Below, one piece after another: positions 1 to 6,243 of a stretch of DNA of 8,831 bases. The DNA is from 2-12-FULL-42-15 sp964196565 (GTDB taxonomy: Bacteria > Pseudomonadota > Gammaproteobacteria > Coxiellales > Coxiellaceae). Numbering within the stretch: the first letter of the stretch is position 1; every line of letters starts with the position of its first letter. Location: assembly GCA_964196565.1 (NCBI GenBank), contig CAXMUH010000151.1, positions 1-8,831 of the forward strand, written 5' to 3'. The position numbers were made by a program, and so were the translations under genes. Below the pieces are notes generated by a model that saw only the letters and a list, made by a program, of their open reading frames with translations, was not told where the DNA came from and searched no databases.

Positions 1-29
1 TGTGCTCTAACCAGCTGAGCTACATAGCC
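1..29 (-). tRNA. tRNA-Met (elongator), 5' part only, cut by the window edge
   Basis: Read on the minus strand from 29 to 1, the sequence begins GGCTATGTAGCTCAGC and continues through a standard D-arm (AGCTCAG..GGTTAGAGC) to the start of the anticodon stem. The acceptor start and D-arm are nearly those of the gammaproteobacterial elongator tRNA-Met, which in E. coli begins GGCTACGTAGCTC. The anticodon lies outside the window, so the isotype rests on this resemblance. tRNA-Ile2 (CAT) is the main alternative, but its acceptor stem usually differs. Confidence 0.75.
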
Positions 30-47
30 AAATAATCTGAGGTTGGA

Positions 48-76
48 ATTTTGGCCTTTTGGTTGTCTGTTGTCAA
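48..76 (-). promoter_or_regulatory. sigma70-like promoter of the tRNA-Met
   Basis: On the minus strand a perfect -35 TTGACA (76-71) is followed after 17 bp by CAAAAT (53-48, 4 of 6 matches to TATAAT). Transcription would start near 41, about 12 nt before the tRNA 5' end at 29. The same bases on the plus strand read TTGTCA (70-75), a possible -35 for the divergent pabC gene, so the two promoters may share this element. Confidence 0.6.
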
Positions 77-123
77 GCTCAGACCCTGATCAATTTATGA
101 GCTAACTTTAAACGGTGAAATTA

Positions 124-927
124 ATGGCAATTGTATTTCTAAATGACAAGTATATTGAGGAAGATCGTGCGCAAATTTCAGTGGATGATCGTGGCTTGAC
201 CTTGGGTGATGGAATCTTTGAAACCTTAAAGGCGACAGAGGGCGAAATCCATCTATTTAAACAGCACTATACGCGATTAAAAAAATCAGCAGATTATTTT
301 GGTTTTCCTTTTCAGCTAAACCAAGATCAAATACAAGAAATTTGCATTCAATTATTAGAGAAAAACAACTTAATGCAAAAAACCGCAGCGCTTCGCATTA
401 CTCTGACTCGCGGGCAAAGTCATCGAGGTATTGCAATCGATGATAACGCAGCGCCGACATTATTAATTACGGCGTTAAGTTTTCAAATACCCGAAGGTTC
501 TATACGATTAATGGTAAGTCAGATTAAGCGCGGTTCATTTGCATTGACGTCAAAACATAAAACATTAAATTATTTAGAAAACATTATGGCTCGAAAGGCT
601 GCTGTAGAACAGGGCTTTAATGATGCGTTATTGTTAAATGAAAAAGATGAAATCGTTTGTACGTCGGTTGCAAATATTTTTTTTGTAAAAAGTGAGGAAG
701 TTTTTACTCCTGCTTTATCTGGCGGCGCATTGGCAGGTGTTATGCGTGCCAATGTGATTGCGAGCTGTATTGATAAGAAAATTACAGTGCATGAGACGCA
801 AATTTCATTTGCTGATATTGGGCAATTTGATTCGTGTTTTATTACAAACAGCTTGATTGGGGTGCGCGTTGTGGCTTCAATTGATGCGATTAAATTTAAT
901 GATAAGCAGCTTCGCTGGTTAACTTAA
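124..927 (+). CDS. pabC: class IV PLP enzyme, probable aminodeoxychorismate lyase
   Basis: This is a fold-type IV PLP enzyme of 267 aa. In the PabC reading it converts 4-amino-4-deoxychorismate to p-aminobenzoate and pyruvate for folate synthesis in the cytoplasm. Visible family marks are GLTLGDGIFETLK near residues 24-36, the Schiff-base lysine K146 in HKTLNYLENIMAR, an Arg (R51) in HYTRL, a TRG...RG loop near 95-101, GVMR near 205-208, and a C-terminal ITNSLIGVR matching the PabC NALMPV region. D-alanine and branched-chain aminotransferases share the fold and remain possible. ATG 124 was chosen over GTG 115 because GGTG (114-117) then sits 6 nt upstream as a ribosome site. One oddity is that the Glu normally five residues before the conserved Asn (TE...N), which contacts the PLP pyridine nitrogen, is Cys here (C179 before N184). 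Length is normal and the frame intact. The gene stands alone between a divergent tRNA and a likely inserted ATPase. Confidence 0.8.
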   Translation: MAIVFLNDKYIEEDRAQISVDDRGLTLGDGIFETLKATEGEIHLFKQHYTRLKKSADYFGFPFQLNQDQIQEICIQLLEKNNLMQKTAALRITLTRGQSHRGIAIDDNAAPTLLITALSFQIPEGSIRLMVSQIKRGSFALTSKHKTLNYLENIMARKAAVEQGFNDALLLNEKDEIVCTSVANIFFVKSEEVFTPALSGGALAGVMRANVIASCIDKKITVHETQISFADIGQFDSCFITNSLIGVRVVASIDAIKFNDKQLRWLT

Positions 928-1012
928 CTCAACTCTTTGCTAAGTTATGAGGTAAAGTAGAGGCTAAATGTTTTACAAGCTGTTTAGGCCTGTCGCGGCG
1001 ATTAAACTATTA

Positions 1013-1041
1013 TGGACTTTATTCCGAATTAGTGCTACTAT
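1013..1041 (+). promoter_or_regulatory. promoter of the DUF4143 ATPase, probably giving a leaderless mRNA
   Basis: A -35 TGGACT (1013-1018, 4 of 6), a 17-bp spacer, and an extended -10 TGC+TACTAT (1033-1041, 4 of 6 plus the TGn motif) point to a start about 7 nt further on. That is base 1048, the A of the ATG. No properly spaced Shine-Dalgarno exists, since AGGA (1044-1047) abuts the ATG. Both facts suit a leaderless transcript. The call is inferred from motif spacing. Confidence 0.5.
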
Positions 1042-1064
1042 TTAGGAATGAACTCCGAATTAGT
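1021..1064. repeat. three half-site array (operator-like) over promoter and start codon
   Basis: Positions 1021-1049 form a 29-bp imperfect palindrome, with 11 of 14 arm pairs Watson-Crick plus one G-T, centred on C1035. The left arm core TCCGAATTAGT (1023-1033) recurs exactly at 1054-1064, inside the first codons. The right arm (1037-1047) can therefore pair with either the upstream copy or the downstream copy (9 of 11 pairs, ATGAAC as loop). The two direct copies are 31 bp apart, about three helical turns. The arrangement overlaps the -10 element and the ATG and suggests autoregulation or a conserved mobile-gene border. Confidence 0.6.
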
Positions 1065-2235
1065 TACTTATAACCGATTGTTAAATATGGATATTCCTGT
1101 TGGCCAGTCTGCTTTTTTATGGGGGGCGAGGAAAACAGGAAAATCTACCTATCTACGGGCGCATTTCTCGGAGTCTGTATATTATGATTTGTTAAAATCA
1201 GATCTTCACCAAAGGTATACTAAGGAGCCTTATCTCTTGCGAGAGGAGGTGCTTGCTCTGAGTGAGGGTCAGTTAAGTCACCCAATTATTATTGATGAGG
1301 TGCAAAAGATCCCCGCATTGTTGAATGAAGTCCATTGGCTTATTGAAAATACCAGTGCATATTTTATTTTATGTGGGTCTAGTGCAAGGCAGTTAAAGCG
1401 TGGGGGTGCCAATTTGTTGGGGGGGCGTGCGTGGCGATTTGAGTTCTATCCATTAGTATTTCCCGAAATTCCAGATTTTGATTTATTGCATTCATTGAAT
1501 AATGGTTTGCTACCATCTCATTATTTGCAAAAAAATGCTTCTCGATCATTGAATGCTTATGTTCATGATTATCTGAAAGAAGAAATTAGAGGCGAAGGAC
1601 TTGTTAGAAATTTACCAGCGTTTTCTCGATTTCTTGATGCTGTTGGGTTTTCTCATGGTGAAATGACAAACTTCTCGAATATATCAAGAGATGTGGGAGT
1701 GGATTCAAAAACTGTAAAAGAATATTATCAGATTTTGATTGATACGCTATTAGGTTTTTTTATCTTGCCGTTTTCTAAGCGTATTAGCCGAGACATTATT
1801 ACTGCAACGCCGAAATTTTATTTATTCGATGTTGGTATTGCTAATTATTTACAAAAAAAGAAAATCATCGATTTAAAGGGTATTGATGCAGGTAATTTCT
1901 TTGAGCAATTTATATTGTTAGAGTTAGTAGCTTATCGTGGATTAAAAGAATTACATTTTGATATTCAATATTGGCGAACTAGATCAGGTTTAGAAGTGGA
2001 TTTTGTGCTTAATCAGGGTGAGATAGTTATTGAAGTGAAAATATCAAGCCAAGTTAGGAAGGCGGACATTAAGGGTCTTATTTCTTTTGTTATAGATTAT
2101 CACCCAAAAAAAGCATTTGTTGTATCACAAGATCCCAGGCCGCGTAAAATATTACTTGATGATGGATTGGAGATTACAATTCTGCCGTGGAAAGAATTTC
2201 TAAATGTACTTTGGAGTGGTTCATTGATTCAATGA
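1048..2235 (+). CDS. AAA ATPase with C-terminal DUF4143 domain
   Basis: This 395-aa P-loop ATPase belongs to the AAA_14 / DUF4143 family. Visible are Walker A GARKTGKS (residues 26-33), Walker B HPIIIDEVQ with D83-E84, and a sensor-type CGSS strand (109-112) followed by GGRAWRFEFYPL, typical of this family. A helix-turn-helix-like stretch (NISRDVGVDSKTVKEYYQIL, about 211-230) is followed by a PD-(D/E)XK-like core: E286 in FFEQFI, D318 in GLEVDF, and E329/K331 in IEVK. The family is widespread, scattered by horizontal transfer, and its cellular role is not established; any nuclease activity is inferred from fold. All key residues are present, so the gene looks intact. It sits alone between pabC and ychF, 9 bp from the convergent ychF stop, with no partner gene, and looks like an insertion into a core region. 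It has no usable Shine-Dalgarno; see the promoter and half-site entries. Confidence 0.9.
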   Translation: MNSELVTYNRLLNMDIPVGQSAFLWGARKTGKSTYLRAHFSESVYYDLLKSDLHQRYTKEPYLLREEVLALSEGQLSHPIIIDEVQKIPALLNEVHWLIENTSAYFILCGSSARQLKRGGANLLGGRAWRFEFYPLVFPEIPDFDLLHSLNNGLLPSHYLQKNASRSLNAYVHDYLKEEIRGEGLVRNLPAFSRFLDAVGFSHGEMTNFSNISRDVGVDSKTVKEYYQILIDTLLGFFILPFSKRISRDIITATPKFYLFDVGIANYLQKKKIIDLKGIDAGNFFEQFILLELVAYRGLKELHFDIQYWRTRSGLEVDFVLNQGEIVIEVKISSQVRKADIKGLISFVIDYHPKKAFVVSQDPRPRKILLDDGLEITILPWKEFLNVLWSGSLIQ

Positions 2236-2244
2236 GCCTGGATT

Positions 2245-3336
2245 TCAGACATTAAACCGAAACAGCATAATATCGCCATCTTTTACTCGATAATCTTTGC
2301 CTTCGAGACGCCACTTGCCAGCATCTTTTGCGCCTTGTTCACCTGCATATTGAATAAAATCATCGTAGCCAATGACTTCCGCGCGAATAAAACCTTTTTC
2401 AAAGTCGGTGTGAATAACGCTTGCAGCTTTTGGGGCGGTGGCGTTATGTTCTATTGTCCAGGCGCGAGTTTCTTTGGGGCCGGTAGTAAAGTAAGTCTCT
2501 AATCCTAATAAATGATAACCCGCACGAATAACCCGATTTAAACCCGGTTCTTCTAAGCTCAAGCTTTCTAGGAATTCCTGTTGTTCTGCAACATCCAGCA
2601 GAACGATTTCTGATTCAATGGCCGCACAAATGGCGACAAGATCTGAACCTTCTTTTTCGGCATATTGTTTAACACTTTCTAGATAAGGGTTATTTTCCAT
2701 ACCATCTTCATCCACATTGGCGATGTAGACTGTCGGTTTTAATGTTAAAAATTGATAGGTATTTAAAATTGCTTGGTGTTCGAGGCTCACATCTAAGCTG
2801 CGTAATGGAAGCCCTTTATCTAAATTTTCTCGGGCAAGCATAAATATTTCCAATTCTATTTTTGCTTGTTTGTCACCGCGCTTAGCGTCTTTTTGGACTT
2901 TATAAATAATTTTATCGAGCGTTTCTAAATCTGCAAGCGCGAGTTCGGTATGAATTACCTCAATGTCAGCTAACGGATCAATTTTCCCTGCCACATGCGC
3001 GATGTCATCATTTTCAAAGCAACGTACCACATGTGCTATGGCGTTGGTTTCACGAATATTGGCGAGAAATTTATTGCCTAAGCCTTCGCCTTTTGAAGCC
3101 CCTGCGACAAGACCCGCGATATCAACAAACTGCACGGTGGTTGGGATTGTTTTAGCAGATTTTGTGATTTTAGAAATTTTATCTAAGCGTTCATCTGGCA
3201 CACCAACGACACCTATGTTAGGTTCGATGGTGCAAAATGGATAATTAGCCGCATCAATTCCGGCTTTGGTTAGCGCATTAAAAAGTGTTGATTTGCCGAC
3301 ATTGGGAAGACCCACAATTGCGCATTTGAAACCCAT
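2245..3336 (-). CDS. ychF: redox-regulated ribosome-associated P-loop ATPase YchF/OLA1
   Basis: This is a cytoplasmic Obg-family P-loop protein of 363 aa, the same length as E. coli YchF. The G domain shows G1 GLPNVGKS (9-16), G3 DIAGL (72-76) and, in place of the GTP-specific NKxD, NVDE (207-210), the change that makes YchF prefer ATP. A helical, probably coiled-coil insertion spans about 125-200, and a TGS domain closes the protein from about 280 (YFTTGPKETRAW to the end). The family binds ribosomes and influences stress responses, notably to oxidants. It is last in the prs-rplY-pth-ychF run, 12 bp after the pth stop. Its Shine-Dalgarno GAGGA overlaps the end of pth, so the two are probably cotranscribed and possibly translationally coupled. 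The 3' end faces the DUF4143 gene across 9 bp with no visible terminator between. Confidence 0.97.
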   Translation of the reverse strand: MGFKCAIVGLPNVGKSTLFNALTKAGIDAANYPFCTIEPNIGVVGVPDERLDKISKITKSAKTIPTTVQFVDIAGLVAGASKGEGLGNKFLANIRETNAIAHVVRCFENDDIAHVAGKIDPLADIEVIHTELALADLETLDKIIYKVQKDAKRGDKQAKIELEIFMLARENLDKGLPLRSLDVSLEHQAILNTYQFLTLKPTVYIANVDEDGMENNPYLESVKQYAEKEGSDLVAICAAIESEIVLLDVAEQQEFLESLSLEEPGLNRVIRAGYHLLGLETYFTTGPKETRAWTIEHNATAPKAASVIHTDFEKGFIRAEVIGYDDFIQYAGEQGAKDAGKWRLEGKDYRVKDGDIMLFRFNV

Positions 3337-3348
3337 AACCTTTATCCT

Positions 3349-3927
3349 CTATTCTGAAGGGTGAAGTGTGCGCATGGCTTTATTAAAGTCGCCGCTGACA
3401 AGATCGGGCAGGGCGCTTAAGCTCTCGCTAATTGATTGTTGAATAAGTTCATAATCGTGATTGGAAGGTCTGCCTAATACATAAGGTGTGACTTTATCTT
3501 TGTGCCCGGGATGGCCGATACCAATTCTAAGTCGATAGAAGTCTTTTGTGTGCAAGTGATTTATAATATCTCGTAAACCATTATGGCCACCATGACCGCC
3601 GGTTTCTTTGATGCGAACTGTTCCTGCGGGAAAGTCGAGTTCATCGTGCGCAATTAAAATTTCATTAGGTTCTATTTTATAAAATTTAGCCACAGCATTT
3701 ACGGATTGCCCCGATTCGTTCATGTAAGTAGTCGGTTCTAAAAGATAACATTTATTGCCGTCAACAGTGATGGATGTAAATAAACCGCGGAATTTATTTT
3801 CAGGGCGCAAGGTTTGTTGAGATTGTTCTGCTAATTGCTCGATAAACCAGGCGCCGACATTGTGTCGTGTATTGGCATATTCAGCGCCAGGATTTCCAAG
3901 TCCGACAATAAGCTTAATGTGGGCCAA
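3349..3927 (-). CDS. pth: peptidyl-tRNA hydrolase, TTG start
   Basis: This cytoplasmic enzyme frees tRNA from peptidyl-tRNA that has dropped off ribosomes. The 192-aa product keeps every catalytic and binding residue of bacterial Pth, shifted by +2 from E. coli: N12, catalytic H22 (TRHNVG), M69-N70 (TYMNESG), D95 (IAHDELD), and H115-N116 (GGHGGHNGLRD). The start is TTG. No in-frame ATG precedes the conserved IKLIVGLGNPG, and the residue spacing matches E. coli from this codon. An AAAGGG ribosome site lies about 9 nt upstream and overlaps the rplY stop codon. The gap from rplY is 13 bp, indicating cotranscription with possible coupling. A TTG start with a longish spacer suggests modest translation. 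Confidence 0.96.
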   Translation of the reverse strand: MAHIKLIVGLGNPGAEYANTRHNVGAWFIEQLAEQSQQTLRPENKFRGLFTSITVDGNKCYLLEPTTYMNESGQSVNAVAKFYKIEPNEILIAHDELDFPAGTVRIKETGGHGGHNGLRDIINHLHTKDFYRLRIGIGHPGHKDKVTPYVLGRPSNHDYELIQQSISESLSALPDLVSGDFNKAMRTLHPSE

Positions 3928-3940
3928 AGTCGATTACCCT

Positions 3941-4657
3941 TTAAGATTTTGGTTCTTCTTTTTTGGTTTCAGATCCGGCTTCTTCTTTCTCGCCTTCAGC
4001 CTTCTCACCCTCAGCAGTTGCTTTGGCTTCTTCACCCTCTTCGCCTTCAGCTACTTCTTCAACAGGTTCTTCTTCAACCTTCGGACGATGAATGCTGACC
4101 ACACCAGGGTTGTTCTCTTCACTAATTTCAAGGGTAGGCTCAATGCCTTCAGGAAGTTTTATATCCATTAAGTGAATGGAATGATCCAGTTCAAGATTGG
4201 TGGCATCAATTTCGATATATTCAGGAAGTTTTTCGGGAAGACATTTAACTTCAAGCTCATTCATTAAGTGAGAAACTACGCCGCCATCTTTAACGCCTGG
4301 GCACTCTTCTTCACCTATGAAGTGAAATGGAATATTCATGGTAATTTTCTCACCCGCTTTAATGCGTAAGAAATCGATATGCATAATGTGAGTCTTAGTG
4401 TGATGACGCTCTAAGGTTTTAAGCACCACTTTTTGCGCTGTGCCATCTATCTTAAGGGATAGAATATGAGAATAGACTGCTTCGTTCTTAAGTGTTTTCA
4501 TCACCTCATTTTGCTTCAGGGTGATGGATTCTGGCGTCTTGCCAGCGCCATAAACCACAGCTGGCACCATGTTTTTGTGTCGTAAACGGCGAGTCGCGGC
4601 CTTGCCTAAGTCGGTACGGGCCAATGCGTTAAATTCAAATTCGGTGCTCTGTGACAT
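3941..4657 (-). CDS. rplY: 50S ribosomal protein L25 (general stress protein Ctc form)
   Basis: This 238-aa protein binds 5S rRNA in the 50S subunit. It is the long Ctc/TL5 form. An N-terminal L25 domain covers roughly 4-95 (FEFNALARTDLGKAATRRLR, then KNMVPAVVYG), and a second TL5-type beta domain covers about 95-185 (GVKDGGVVSHLMNELEVKC, then LPEYIEIDATNLELDHSIHL). The tail from about 190 is low-complexity, rich in Glu, Ala, Gly and Lys, and likely disordered. The start is ATG at 4657-4655 because GGAG (4667-4664) lies 6 nt upstream; an in-frame TTG at 4669 would overlap that site and is rejected. Upstream is a 259-bp gap to prs holding an inverted repeat, so rplY may have its own promoter or a processed leader. 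pth follows after 13 bp. Confidence 0.95.
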   Translation of the reverse strand: MSQSTEFEFNALARTDLGKAATRRLRHKNMVPAVVYGAGKTPESITLKQNEVMKTLKNEAVYSHILSLKIDGTAQKVVLKTLERHHTKTHIMHIDFLRIKAGEKITMNIPFHFIGEEECPGVKDGGVVSHLMNELEVKCLPEKLPEYIEIDATNLELDHSIHLMDIKLPEGIEPTLEISEENNPGVVSIHRPKVEEEPVEEVAEGEEGEEAKATAEGEKAEGEKEEAGSETKKEEPKS

Positions 4658-4772
4658 TGTTTTCTCCAATAATTCAATAGCTTATTCTTAACTGCAGCCT
4701 AAATCCATTTTGGCGCTAGCTTTTGGAATCACGCATTTTACTGCTCTTTGCAAGGAAATGCCATCAATTTCA

Positions 4773-4805
4773 GCAAATTTGGCTAACTGCGTTAGCCAAA
4801 TTTGC
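4773..4805. repeat. perfect 14-bp inverted repeat, 5-nt loop
   Basis: GCAAATTTGGCTAA (4773-4786) and its exact reverse complement (4792-4805) flank the loop CTGCG. As RNA it would form an uninterrupted 14-bp stem between the prs and rplY messages. No T-run follows on either strand, so it is not a standard intrinsic terminator. A processing or stability hairpin, or a dispersed-repeat remnant, is more likely. Confidence 0.8.
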
Positions 4806-4835
4806 TTCCTGGTATGTGATGCGGCGTTCGACGTG

Positions 4836-4874
4836 AACTCCCCCTTAACAATCCCCCATCGCGCGAGGAAAACC
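4836..4874 (-). repeat. 39-bp dispersed repeat, copy A
   Basis: This copy matches 6370-6408 at 32 of 39 positions without gaps by hand alignment. The most conserved part is CCATCGCGC. It begins 42 bp past the prs stop in the direction of transcription. It contains the self-complementary octamer TCGCGCGA. It is probably a small intergenic repeat family; copy number elsewhere is unknown. Confidence 0.6.
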
Positions 4875-4916
4875 AATAACTTGCTAATTAATTTCTGGGG
4901 TCTCCTGTAGTGGTGA

Positions 4917-5876
4917 TTAGTCTAGAAACATGGAGGAGACGGACTCCTTCAAATTAATGCGGCTAATGGTTTCCGCTAAGAGCTTGCTCAATGAGGTTTG
5001 ACTAATTTTACTACAATCTGTGGCCTCTGAACGTAGTGGAATAGTGTCAGTTACCACAATTTTATCCAGTGCTGATTTGTTGATATTTGATATGGCATTG
5101 CCAGATAGAACTGGGTGTACGCAATAAGCAGACACGGTCTTGGCGCCTTTTTCTTTTAAGGCATTTGCTGCTTGGCATAAAGTCCCCGCAGTATCGACCA
5201 TATCATCAACAATAATACAGTTGCGGCCTTCGACATTACCAATAACATGCATTATTTCTGCTTGATTAGGTCCTGGTCGACGTTTATCAATAATAGCTAA
5301 GTCGGTGTCATTTAAGCGTTTTGCAATGGCTCGAGCACGAACTACACCGCCAACATCGGGAGATACCACGAGTGGGTTGCTAAATTCTTTTAAAAGTTGG
5401 TGTTGATCGATCATCGACATGCTAGCGTAAACATTATCAACAGGTATATAGAAGAAACCTTGGATTTGGTCTGCATGTAAGTCCACAGTAATCATGCGTG
5501 AGAAGCCAACAGACTGAAGCATATCGGCCACAACTTTAGCAGAAATAGGTACACGAGCAGAGCGGACGCGTCGATCTTGGCGAGCATAGCCAAAGTAAGG
5601 AATTACCGCAGTAATGCTGGCAGCAGATGCCCGGCGCAATGCATCACCCATTAAAATCAACTCCATTAAGGTATCATTAGTGGGATAACAGGTGGATTGA
5701 ATAACAAAAATTTCGCGTCCGCGGACATTGTCTTTAATTTCAATACGAATTTCACCGTCGCTAAATCGATTTACCAGCGCCTTGCCAATAGGGATATTAA
5801 GGTGTTCAGCAACCTTTTTTGCAAGCTCAGGGTTAGCGCTTCCGTGGAGAATGCGAATGTTGGATTTGTTTGACAC
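4917..5876 (-). CDS. prs: ribose-phosphate pyrophosphokinase (PRPP synthetase), GTG start
   Basis: This cytoplasmic enzyme makes PRPP from ribose 5-phosphate and ATP for purine, pyrimidine, NAD, His and Trp synthesis. The product is 319 aa (E. coli Prs is 315) and aligns throughout. Visible motifs are FSDGE (38-42), the ATP-site RQDRR (99-103), metal-binding H134 in DLHADQIQGFF, the catalytic flexible loop DKRRPGP with K198 and R200, the PRPP loop DDMVDTAGT (224-232), and the C-terminal ESVSSMF. The GTG at 5876-5874 is chosen over the far upstream start at 6014. AAGGA lies exactly 6 nt before it, homology begins six residues later, and the promoter at 5920-5948 would fall inside the longer reading. 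Upstream are a repeat cluster and tRNA-Gln; rplY, pth and ychF follow on the same strand. Confidence 0.97.
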   Translation of the reverse strand: MSNKSNIRILHGSANPELAKKVAEHLNIPIGKALVNRFSDGEIRIEIKDNVRGREIFVIQSTCYPTNDTLMELILMGDALRRASAASITAVIPYFGYARQDRRVRSARVPISAKVVADMLQSVGFSRMITVDLHADQIQGFFYIPVDNVYASMSMIDQHQLLKEFSNPLVVSPDVGGVVRARAIAKRLNDTDLAIIDKRRPGPNQAEIMHVIGNVEGRNCIIVDDMVDTAGTLCQAANALKEKGAKTVSAYCVHPVLSGNAISNINKSALDKIVVTDTIPLRSEATDCSKISQTSLSKLLAETISRINLKESVSSMFLD

Positions 5877-5882
5877 AGTTAT

Positions 5883-5887
5883 TCCTT
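5883..5887 (-). promoter_or_regulatory. Shine-Dalgarno that sets the prs GTG start
   Basis: AAGGA on the minus strand sits 6 nt before GTG 5876-5874. No comparable site precedes other in-frame starts, so this decides the prs N-terminus. Confidence 0.8.
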
Positions 5888-5919
5888 GGTAATTGATCTG
5901 GCGAGTAACTTCTGCTCTG

Positions 5920-5948
5920 AGTTTACATAAATTTATGACAGATGTGAA
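5920..5948 (-). promoter_or_regulatory. sigma70-like promoter of prs
   Basis: On the minus strand, TTCACA (5948-5943, 5 of 6) is followed after 17 bp by TAAACT (5925-5920, 4 of 6), giving a start near 5913 and a leader of about 37 nt. The spacer contains a perfect 12-bp palindrome CATAAATTTATG (5926-5937), a possible regulator site or simply AT-rich symmetry. No PurR-type operator is visible. Confidence 0.55.
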
Positions 5949-5967
5949 TGGTTGGTGTGAATAAGGG

Positions 5968-6146
5968 GGGCTACGCTTGGACCCTGTGGGTAAGTCAGTT
6001 TGTAGCCTGGTCAACTTGTTGGCCAGGTTTTATTTTCCCGGCCAGCTACCGCTGACCGGGCTACGCCTGCGAACCATGTTCGCGAAGCACAGCAGGATAA
6101 TTCCAGAGAGTTTCGTTGGGCTTCATTTCATTCAACCCAACCTACG
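5968..6146. repeat. cluster of palindromic intergenic repeats
   Basis: Within the 367-bp gene-free stretch between prs and tRNA-Gln lie several hairpin-forming units. They are 6006-6027 (10-bp arms, one G-T), 6037-6060 (10-bp arms, one mismatch, loop TACC), 6066-6096 (outer CCTGC/GCAGG around GCGAA/TTCGC), and 6115-6141 (GTTGGG/CCCAAC). The 9-mer GGGCTACGC occurs at 5968-5976 and again at 6058-6066. The last unit strongly resembles the widespread TAGGTTGGGTTG...CCCAAC dispersed repeats of many proteobacteria. The cluster lies upstream of the prs promoter and codes for nothing I recognise. The remainder, 6147-6243, shows only a weak palindrome (6189-6206). Confidence 0.65.
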
Positions 6147-6243
6147 AGGCTCGGTGCCATGACGGGATGAGCATTGTGAGGCGATTTTACGCGCAAGATT
6201 GCCCGCAAATAAGTACCAACATCCAAAAAGCAGAAGACTCTAA

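Larger units (their letters stand above)
4658..4916. other. prs-rplY intergenic region
   Basis: This 259-bp gap holds, in transcription order (minus strand), one copy of the 39-bp repeat (4874-4836), a perfect inverted repeat (4805-4773), an AT-rich stretch with TAAAAT near 4731, and the rplY ribosome site. I could not pair TAAAAT with a good -35 at 16-18 bp, so a separate rplY promoter is unproven. Short ORFs cross the gap on both strands but overlap the repeats and resemble no family I know. Confidence 0.5.

Noticed and set aside
920..947. TAACTTA...TAAGTTA inverted repeat at the end of pabC as a terminator
   Set aside because: The arms are only 7 bp and AT-rich with a 14-nt loop and no following T-run; too weak to call.
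2963..3244. 93-aa plus-strand ORF
   Set aside because: It is antisense to the conserved G domain of ychF and lacks its own signals.
3835..4171. Two overlapping plus-strand ORFs rich in Leu and Phe
   Set aside because: They are antisense to the Glu/Lys-rich tail of rplY and to the start of pth; their hydrophobic look comes from the complementary codons.
4688..4876. 62-aa minus-strand ORF between prs and rplY
   Set aside because: It runs through the 39-bp repeat and the perfect inverted repeat, has no clear ribosome site, and resembles no family I know; chance reading of repeat DNA is more likely.
5877..6014. 46-residue N-terminal extension of prs
   Set aside because: It lacks homology to PRPP synthetases, contains the prs promoter, and the GTG at 5876 has an ideal Shine-Dalgarno.
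6189..6206. Imperfect palindrome downstream of tRNA-Gln as its terminator
   Set aside because: There is one central mismatch, a 2-nt loop and no T-run on the minus strand.
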